The notes below the pieces were generated by a model. The model saw only the letters and a list, made by a program, of their open reading frames with translations, did no database searches and had not been told where the DNA came from. Positions 1 through 3,182 of a stretch of DNA of 5,718 nt are shown piece by piece. The stretch is taken from NCBI GenBank assembly GCA_018818505.1, contig JAHIRR010000115.1, positions 1 to 5,718 on the forward strand. The letters run 5' to 3'. The translations under genes and the position numbers were made by a program. Each line of letters begins with the position of its first letter. Positions within the stretch are counted from its first letter, which is position 1. This stretch comes from Candidatus Omnitrophota bacterium. Lineage in GTDB: Bacteria; Omnitrophota; Koll11; Gorgyraeales; Gorgyraeaceae.

Positions 1-114
1 ACATCAGTTGCCTCTAATAAAGAAAGTCCTCGTAAGGTAATGTGTCCTGAATGCAGGCGTATCTTTACGGGCGCCACTAATTATTGCCCTTACGACGGCA
101 CAAAATTAGAATGA
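1..114 (+). CDS. C-terminal end of a zinc-ribbon protein (5' partial)
   Basis: Frame 1 is open from the window edge to a TGA at 112-114 and gives 37 residues. The tail contains CPEC (residues 15-18), then after ten residues CPYDGTKL (29-36). This is the CxxC...C-P-x-D-G-T-x-L zinc-ribbon pattern seen at the termini of many bacterial regulatory, kinase and membrane-associated proteins. Only three cysteines are visible; the fourth zinc ligand is either non-cysteine or missing, as in many members of this loose class. The rest of the protein lies outside the window, so its main activity cannot be told. The zinc ribbon itself is probably a structural or protein-binding module. No terminator follows immediately, and the repeat-rich gap downstream separates it from the PilZ operon. 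Confidence 0.75.
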   Translation, partial: TSVASNKESPRKVMCPECRRIFTGATNYCPYDGTKLE

Positions 115-126
115 GGGTACATGAAA

Positions 127-380
127 AAATAAACCACAGAGGACACAGAGTAAATACTAAATTTTCTCTGTGTTCTCCAAAAGAATATCCATTGAAGGAT
201 ATAACAGCTCTGTGAGCTAAGAAGCCCTTGTAGCCCAGGTTTAAACCTGGGCTACAAGGGCAGAGGTCAGAAAGAACAAAAGAAAAGAGGGCACAGGATA
301 AAGAGATAAAAAGACTAGTTTTATGAGAACACAGAGAGCTTTTATTATAAAAAATCTCTGCGATCTCTGTGGTTTAATTT
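127..380. repeat. Nested inverted-repeat (MITE-like) intergenic element
   Basis: This gap contains no credible gene. Its edges are an imperfect terminal inverted repeat: 131-150 (AAACCACAGAGGACACAGAG) against 356-375, matching at 17 of 20 positions when reversed. Inside lies a perfect 13-bp inverted repeat, TCTCTGTGTTCTC at 165-177 and GAGAACACAGAGA at 325-337. Closer in are short hairpins at 185-202 (ATATCC/GGATAT) and 206-218 (AGCTC/GAGCT), and then a perfect 38-bp palindrome at 224-261. No transposase is encoded. The concentric layout suggests a small non-autonomous element or a fold-back intergenic repeat. Similar CACAGAGGACACAGAG motifs recur, to my recollection, between genes in several bacterial phyla. 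Confidence 0.6.
224..261. repeat. Perfect 38-bp palindrome
   Basis: The left arm GCCCTTGTAGCCCAGGTTT (224-242) is followed directly by its exact reverse complement (243-261), with no loop and a GTTTAAAC centre. In RNA it would fold into a long GC-capped stem with a minimal loop; in supercoiled DNA it could extrude a cruciform. It has no T-tract on either side, so it does not look like an ordinary intrinsic terminator. It is the core of the nested repeat region between the zinc-ribbon gene and the PilZ operon. Confidence 0.85.
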
Positions 381-402
381 TGACAATATGTAGCTAAAAG
401 GG

Positions 403-409
403 GGAGGTG
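403..409 (+). promoter_or_regulatory. Ribosome binding site of the first PilZ gene
   Basis: GGAGGTG lies 4 bases upstream of the ATG at 414, inside a purine-rich run (GGGGGAGGTGG). It is a strong match to the anti-Shine-Dalgarno sequence and fixes the start of the first PilZ gene. Confidence 0.8.
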
Positions 410-413
410 GAAC

Positions 414-773
414 ATGCCTATTGGGACAGATAGCAGGCTCTTTGAGCGTTTAGAGGGAGAGCTTGCTGTAAGGTACAGTCCGCGGGGAAGCGACAGGGAA
501 TTCTGCACCACTACCAAGAACATAAGTGGTGGAGGCGCCAGGATGAGTCTGTTGAAAAAATTAGAACCAGGCACAGTACTGGATCTGGAAATGTTCCGAT
601 ACAACACAGATCTAAAGGTCAGATGCAGCGCTAAAGTCGTGTGGATATGGGACGAACCTATGGACAAGAACGATGAACAGCATTTTGAAGCAGGGATACA
701 GTTTCAAAATGCCCACCTTCTTTATATAGGCAAGCTCATGAATTATTTGGAAAAACAAAATAATTTGTCATGA
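414..773 (+). CDS. Single-domain PilZ protein (putative c-di-GMP receptor)
   Basis: This 119-residue protein consists of one PilZ domain and little else. The two c-di-GMP-binding motifs are intact: RxxxR at R8-R12 (RLFER), and 24 residues later [D/N]xSxxG at N36-S38-G41 (NISGGG). The following strands (VLDLEMF, KVRCSAKVVWIW) and the closing GIQF near residue 94 fit the PilZ beta-barrel. With no attached output domain it probably acts as a cytoplasmic adaptor that binds c-di-GMP and then a partner, as stand-alone PilZ proteins do in motility, polysaccharide secretion or virulence control. The start is supported by GGAGGTG just upstream. It is the first gene of an operon and its stop overlaps the next PilZ gene by ATGA. 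The partner is unknown. Confidence 0.88.
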   Translation: MPIGTDSRLFERLEGELAVRYSPRGSDREFCTTTKNISGGGARMSLLKKLEPGTVLDLEMFRYNTDLKVRCSAKVVWIWDEPMDKNDEQHFEAGIQFQNAHLLYIGKLMNYLEKQNNLS

Positions 774-1078
774 AAAATGACCGCAGGGCCGAAAAAAGAT
801 ATGAGGTCCTTCTTAAAGTAGAGTATAAAGATCCTGTTGCGCTCGTTCATGGAGAAAGTCTGGCAAAAAATATATGCAGCAGAGGCATAAGACTGCCCGT
901 AAACTCCATGATCGCGAAAGGCTCTGTACTAGATATGAAGATAGAAGACCCTAACAGTAATGCCTCGATATCCACAAAGGCAGAAGTCGCGTGGATAGAG
1001 AAACTCATCAATGGCGATGACGCGGAAGATGTGACATACGAGGCAGGCATGAGACTTTTAAAAAAGAAGATCTACTAA
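770..1078 (+). CDS. Second single-domain PilZ protein
   Basis: This 102-residue PilZ domain protein starts inside the stop of the preceding gene (ATGA at 770-773), so it is probably translated by coupling; no Shine-Dalgarno site of its own is visible. RxxxR is present at R6-R10 (RAEKR). The second motif, 24 residues on, reads N34-I-C36-S-R-G39, so the usual serine is a cysteine. The body (VLDMKIED, AEVAWIE around 71-77) and the closing YEAGMRLL at 90-97 match the fold and parallel the upstream gene, so the two may be a diverged tandem duplication. The S-to-C change is conservative in size and may keep, weaken or redox-tune nucleotide binding. The pair could form a heteromeric receptor or serve two partners. 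Confidence 0.85.
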   Translation: MKNDRRAEKRYEVLLKVEYKDPVALVHGESLAKNICSRGIRLPVNSMIAKGSVLDMKIEDPNSNASISTKAEVAWIEKLINGDDAEDVTYEAGMRLLKKKIY

Positions 1079-1081
1079 GTA

Positions 1082-1288
1082 ATGCTGTTTATATCTTACG
1101 TTGCTTCAGGGCTTCGTTATTTTTTGTTTTTAGCCGTGCCAGTGGTTATTTTTCTAATAGTGTGTGGCTTCTGTCACTTAAAGCATGGGGAAAAGATCAA
1201 GCTATCACGAGCGCACTTTCTCGCGTCGACTATCCTGATACTTTACCTGTTTGTCTTTTTTTCATACCTATTTTTTGGAAAGAGGTAA
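1082..1288 (+). CDS. Small two-helix membrane protein, unknown function
   Basis: The 68-residue product has two strongly hydrophobic segments, about residues 11-32 and 46-65, joined by a basic loop (HLKHGEKIKLSR). By the positive-inside rule this predicts a helical hairpin with the loop in the cytoplasm. It begins three bases after the stop of the second PilZ gene with only a weak purine stretch before it, so it is probably co-translated with the PilZ pair. The layout resembles the first two helices of VanZ-like proteins, but no VanZ signature residues can be assigned and the length is far short of that family, so no family is claimed. Its position suggests a membrane partner or anchor for the PilZ proteins. 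The extremely hydrophobic composition and tight spacing argue against a chance ORF. Confidence 0.6.
   Translation: MLFISYVASGLRYFLFLAVPVVIFLIVCGFCHLKHGEKIKLSRAHFLASTILILYLFVFFSYLFFGKR
1281..1285 (+). promoter_or_regulatory. Ribosome binding site for the disrupted small gene
   Basis: AGAGG sits 5 bases before the ATG at 1291, within the last codons of the membrane-protein gene. A normal RBS and start codon leading into a reading frame that soon fails is the main sign that a fourth operon gene once began here. Confidence 0.4.
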
Positions 1289-1290
1289 AT

Positions 1291-1543
1291 ATGACTAAGT
1301 TAGCTCCCTTCGGTCGCAACCTGTCTCGATGCTCGATGCTCGTTATTGCTTTTACGAGTATCTAGTATCCAGCATCGAGGATCGAACTTTGAAATTCCAT
1401 ACAACAAGATACCCAGAGATAGGATAAAAAAAGACAAAGAATGCAAACTCTGGATCCAGATAGAGAGCATGCAGCGCGGCGGCAAGCGCAAGACCTTCAA
1501 ATTCGACATAGAAAACCTCGCAGAGCTATTGCTGGAAGAATAA
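1291..1543 (+). pseudogene. Small operon gene apparently broken by a repeat
   Basis: An ATG at 1291 with a well-placed RBS opens a frame that reads MTKLAPFGRNLSR and stops at 1363-1365. A different frame, open from 1304 with no good start (only a TTG at 1346), carries protein-like sequence from about 1384 to the TAA at 1541-1543: roughly 50 charged residues, including DKECKLWIQIESMQRGGKRK and ending ENLAELLLEE. Between the two lies the palindromic repeat at 1303-1380. The simplest reading is a gene of about 55-80 codons, cotranscribed with the PilZ pair, whose 5' part was interrupted and frame-shifted by the repeat. An alternative is that the downstream frame is still translated from TTG 1346 with a repeat-derived N-terminus. 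I do not recognise the family. Confidence 0.4.
1303..1380. repeat. Palindromic repeat (CTCGATGCT family) inside the broken gene
   Basis: CTCGATGCT occurs twice, overlapping, at 1325-1333 and 1332-1340. Its exact reverse complement AGCATCGAG lies at 1371-1379. An inner arm pair, GATGCTCGT (1335-1343) and ACGAGTATC (1354-1362), matches at 8 of 9 positions. The result is a nested hairpin with smaller tandem units (GTATCTAGTATCCAGCATCGAG). This composition, low-complexity GAT/CGA/CTC units arranged as a fold-back, is typical of short mobile intergenic repeats. Outer borders are uncertain; about 1303 and 1380 are estimates. Confidence 0.55.
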
Positions 1544-1546
1544 CTT

Positions 1547-1569
1547 GTCATTGCGAGCGAAGCAATCTC
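1547..1569. repeat. Short ATTGC...GCAAT repeat, compact copy
   Basis: GTCATTGCGAGCGAAGCAATCTC is a compact version of the repeat that occurs inside the sugar kinase gene at 2789-2823. ATTGC at 1550-1554 pairs with GCAAT at 1562-1566. It lacks about 11 bases of the middle (GAGCGAAGCGAC) found in the longer copy. The element family is widespread in bacterial intergenic DNA, to my recollection. It begins 4 bases after the TAA that ends the preceding small ORF. Confidence 0.7.
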
Positions 1570-1658
1570 TTGCCTTTAGCCCCTAGACGTCTACCAACCC
1601 AATCGGGAAGCTGTCTTGGATTTGTGAAGAAACCTGTTTTTGTGGGGAAGAAAGGAGA
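1570..1658. other. Non-coding stretch between convergent units
   Basis: No credible gene, promoter or T-tailed terminator is visible here. A 10-bp perfect palindrome TAGACGTCTA lies at 1584-1593. The stretch joins the end of the plus-strand PilZ operon to the truncated 3' end of the minus-strand nucleotidyltransferase, so it probably includes DNA that replaced the missing C-terminal part of that gene. Confidence 0.45.
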
Positions 1659-1934
1659 TTATTTTTTCCTTTGGCCGGTAAAGAGCTCCTGTGAGTGACT
1701 GATTTTGAGAATGGCCCTTTGCTCACTTTTCAAGCTTAAAGCATGAGTTATTTTGAAAAGCTTTTTCAGGATGCTTTCTTTGGCCGGAACGTAAATATCA
1801 ATATGTAGAGTACTGCGGGGAAAACCATGAATGACTAAGGCTGCAGCCCCCGCCAGGACATAACTAAGCTTTGCCTTGTTTAGTTCCTTTATGATTTTAT
1901 GCCAGATTTGCATCTTTGAAGTATTTTTTACCAT
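1659..1934 (-). pseudogene. Truncated AbiEii-like nucleotidyltransferase remnant
   Basis: On the minus strand the frame reads MVKNTSKMQIWHKIIKELNK, then YVLAGAAALVIHGFPRST followed by LHIDIYVPAKE. This is the GxA...HG-x-x-R-x-T-x-D-x-D core of the polymerase-beta-like nucleotidyltransferases related to AbiEii and DUF6036. The start may be ATG 1934 or ATG 1913; both overlap the end of the upstream small gene. Two defects stand out. The first acidic residue of DxD is His (codon at 1805-1803, CAT instead of the expected GAT), and the ORF ends at TAA soon after LFTGQ, at about 84-91 residues where complete relatives I recall run to about 150-200. The lost part would hold the third acidic residue and the C-terminal helices. 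It is probably inactive. Confidence 0.6.
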
Positions 1935-2097
1935 TACGGCGAATCTTTCTATTGATTTGCCTCGCCTCGCGGTCCATAAATCTACTGAGAAACTGCCGTT
2001 GCGCAAAGATCCAGCTAAGCCGCTCTGATAAGCTTAATTTTGAGAAAGATTTAATATGGTGTTTACGCAACTCGCAACTGTCCATACATACTATCAT
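1897..2097 (-). CDS. Small basic protein paired with the nucleotidyltransferase
   Basis: This minus-strand ORF encodes up to 66 residues, or 62 if the second ATG (2085) is used. The sequence is rich in charged and aromatic residues: LSLSERLSWIFAQRQFLSRF is followed by MDREARQINRKIRRNGKKYF. The non-random helical pattern and the basic end look like a real short protein rather than a shadow. Its stop overlaps the start of the nucleotidyltransferase remnant, as expected for a two-gene unit. From memory, similar small ORFs stand upstream of this nucleotidyltransferase type, but I cannot name a family or say that the pair is a toxin-antitoxin system. Its start is only a few bases from the divergent sugar kinase start. 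No Shine-Dalgarno site is seen. Confidence 0.5.
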   Translation of the reverse strand: MIVCMDSCELRKHHIKSFSKLSLSERLSWIFAQRQFLSRFMDREARQINRKIRRNGKKYFKDANLA

Positions 2098-2098
2098 A
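2092..2098. promoter_or_regulatory. Possible divergent -10 elements, leaderless starts
   Basis: TATCAT at 2092-2097 is 6 bases before the kinase ATG at 2104, about where transcription would start at the ATG itself. On the other strand TATGAT (2098-2093) is 7 bases before the ATG at 2085. Neither gene has a Shine-Dalgarno site, which fits leaderless initiation. No convincing -35 box is present for either, so this is tentative. Confidence 0.25.
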
Positions 2099-2103
2099 AA
2101 GAC

Positions 2104-3009
2104 ATGCCAATAGACGTCCTTTTTTTAGGTGGCACTTCTATAGACCTAATCCAAAAAAGCCGAGGTCCAGCCTCGGCTTTTTTTACAGCCTCGGTAGGAG
2201 GCGGGATTACTAATTCTAGCATAATAGCGGCTAAATTAGGGCTGAAAGTGGCTATGCTCAGTCGGATTGGCAAAGACTCTTTGGGAGATTGGGCCATAAA
2301 GGAGCTTGCCCGGATTGGTGTGAACACCAGGGGCATTATCCATGACCCTAGCATCAGAACACCCCTTGCAGTAGCCAATATCGACCGCTATGGCAATTCC
2401 AGATATACCTTCTATAAGAACTCGCCTAAAGACTCGATCGTACCTTTAATAAGCGCGCCAAAAGACCTGTTAAACAGCTGCAAGGCATTTCATTTCGGCT
2501 CAAGTTTTTCCTATCAAAAAGAAAGCTCAGAAGAGGCCCTGAAATACGTGAAATACCTTAAAAAGAGGGGCGCTTTTATCTCATTTGACCCAAACCTCAG
2601 GCCATATGCCATAAAGGATAAAAAAGCAGCCAAAAATCGCGTTTTAAGCTTTCTGGAATGGGTAGACCTGGCAAGATTCAGTGAGATAGACCTTAAGTTC
2701 TTATTCGGCCAAAAAAGCCTTAAAAAAAGGCTCGAATGCGAGGTCGTATTAACTCGAGGAGCAAAAGGCTCGGAATATCTTCCTCAGCCGTCATTGCGAG
2801 GAGCGAAGCGACGAAGCAATCTCATAAAAGTTCCCGCCCCAAAAGTCAAAGTCGTTGACACGATAGGCGCAGGAGATGCCTTTAACGCGGCCTTACTTTA
2901 TAGGATTGTAAAAACAGGAGGGAGGCAGGTTTTTAAAAATATAAAACCCCACCTGATATTTGCCTCAAAAATAGCATCCCAAATCTGCACCAAATCAGGA
3001 GCTCATTAG
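2104..3009 (+). CDS. PfkB/ribokinase-family carbohydrate kinase
   Basis: The 301-residue product has the PfkB layout. The N-terminus MPIDVLFLGGTSIDLI is the first strand. The sugar-binding glycine signature is VGGGITNSS (31-39) with AAKLG and SRIGKDSLG. FDPNLRPY (161-168) is the DxNxR element of fructokinase/KDG-kinase-like members. The ATP-site signature DTIGAGDAF (252-260) provides the anion hole and catalytic base D258. Expected activity is ATP-dependent phosphorylation of a sugar hydroxyl in the cytoplasm; the substrate cannot be named. The start at 2104 is preferred over the in-frame ATG at 2056 because homology begins there and the extra 16 residues are unlike the family. Residues 230-240 (SLRGAKRRSNL) are encoded by an intergenic-type repeat inserted in a loop before the catalytic strand. 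A terminator-like hairpin lies at 2153-2183. Confidence 0.88.
   Translation: MPIDVLFLGGTSIDLIQKSRGPASAFFTASVGGGITNSSIIAAKLGLKVAMLSRIGKDSLGDWAIKELARIGVNTRGIIHDPSIRTPLAVANIDRYGNSRYTFYKNSPKDSIVPLISAPKDLLNSCKAFHFGSSFSYQKESSEEALKYVKYLKKRGAFISFDPNLRPYAIKDKKAAKNRVLSFLEWVDLARFSEIDLKFLFGQKSLKKRLECEVVLTRGAKGSEYLPQPSLRGAKRRSNLIKVPAPKVKVVDTIGAGDAFNAALLYRIVKTGGRQVFKNIKPHLIFASKIASQICTKSGAH
2153..2183 (+). terminator. Terminator-like hairpin inside the kinase gene
   Basis: AAAAAAGCCGAGG (2153-2165) pairs perfectly with CCTCGGCTTTTTT (2171-2183) across the 5-base loop TCCAG, and a further T follows. This has every feature of an intrinsic terminator, yet it lies 50 bases into the kinase coding sequence, in codons for QKSRGPASAFF. 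CCTCGG recurs at 2189-2194, so CCGAGG at 2160-2165 has two possible partners; a second hairpin GCCTC/GAGGC (2188-2202) can also form. The symmetric A/T flanks would also act on antisense transcripts running toward the minus-strand genes. Translation through the site would mask it in the sense direction. Confidence 0.55.
2789..2823. repeat. ATTGC...GCAAT repeat inserted in-frame in the kinase
   Basis: The stretch begins CGTCATTGCGAGGAGCGAAG and continues to AATCTC. ATTGC at 2793-2797 pairs with GCAAT at 2816-2820. It is the longer form of the repeat at 1547-1569. In the kinase frame it reads PSLRGAKRRSNL, the usual translation of this widespread repeat. It keeps the frame open and falls in the variable loop between the strand VVLTRGAKGSEYL and the strand VPAPKVKVVD, where an insertion would be tolerated. 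Confidence 0.8.
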
Positions 3010-3027
3010 TAAGGGACTAAGATTTCC

Positions 3028-3056
3028 TTGACAGGAAAACGTTTACATGTTATATT
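3028..3056 (+). promoter_or_regulatory. Sigma70-type extended -10 promoter of the transketolase gene
   Basis: TTGACA at 3028-3033 is a perfect -35 box. After a 17-base spacer comes TATATT at 3051-3056 (5 of 6 to TATAAT), preceded by TGT, which gives an extended -10 (TGnTATATT). Transcription would start around 3063, leaving a leader of about 40 bases. This separates the transketolase from the kinase upstream and predicts strong basal expression. Confidence 0.8.
3034..3047. promoter_or_regulatory. LacI/CcpA-like operator within the promoter spacer
   Basis: GGAAAACGTTTACA matches the catabolite-responsive consensus TGWAARCGYTWNCW at 13 of 14 positions and is close to the symmetric LacI/GalR-family form around AAACGTTT. 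It fills most of the spacer between -35 and -10, where a bound repressor would block RNA polymerase. The regulator is not in the window. Confidence 0.45.
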
Positions 3057-3090
3057 GTAAGTAGTTTATAAAAACATTTTAAGAACAAAA

Positions 3091-3098
3091 AGGAGGGG
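3091..3098 (+). promoter_or_regulatory. Strong ribosome binding site of the transketolase gene
   Basis: AGGAGGGG lies 3 bases before the ATG at 3102 (GGAGG ends 5 bases before it). It makes 3102 the start, and so places the hydrophobic leader in the translated protein. Confidence 0.8.
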
Positions 3099-3101
3099 TT
3101 T

Positions 3102-3182
3102 ATGTATTATTTAGAGGGGATCAAAAAAATTATCTCGTCGGTAATTATAATAACCTTTATCTTCACTAACACCGCGTATGGC
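3102..3182 (+). other. Predicted signal peptide of the transketolase-like protein
   Basis: The first 27 residues have a Sec signal peptide pattern: a short n-region with K8-K9, a hydrophobic stretch ISSVIIITFIFT, and a c-region NTAYG with small residues at -3 (A25) and -1 (G27). The following APNSLRP is polar and proline-containing, as mature N-termini often are. No lipobox cysteine is present. If not cleaved, it would act as a membrane anchor. Confidence 0.65.

Noticed and set aside
224..261. 38-bp palindrome as the terminator of the zinc-ribbon gene
   Set aside because: No T-run follows on either strand and it is 110 bases past the stop, so a repeat is the better explanation.
380..385. Perfect TTGACA as a -35 box for the first PilZ gene
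   Set aside because: A -10 box 17 bases on would fall on the Shine-Dalgarno sequence and has no TATAAT-like bases; the start codon is only 28 bases away.
1162..1365. Plus-strand ORF of 67 codons overlapping the membrane protein
   Set aside because: It is out of frame with the hydrophobic ORF, lacks an RBS at its start, and its tail comes from the repeat. Only the ATG at 1291 in this frame has an RBS.
1300..1551. Minus-strand ORF of 83 codons
   Set aside because: It is the antisense of the plus-strand protein-like region and its end is just the translated repeat.
1441..1698. Plus-strand ORF of 85 codons
   Set aside because: It is a frame-shifted shadow over the more protein-like 1304-1543 frame and reads straight through the ATTGC/GCAAT repeat and non-coding DNA.
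2056..2103. In-frame upstream ATG extending the sugar kinase by 16 residues
   Set aside because: The extra residues do not fit the PfkB N-terminus, no RBS precedes the ATG, and the DNA would overlap the minus-strand small gene.
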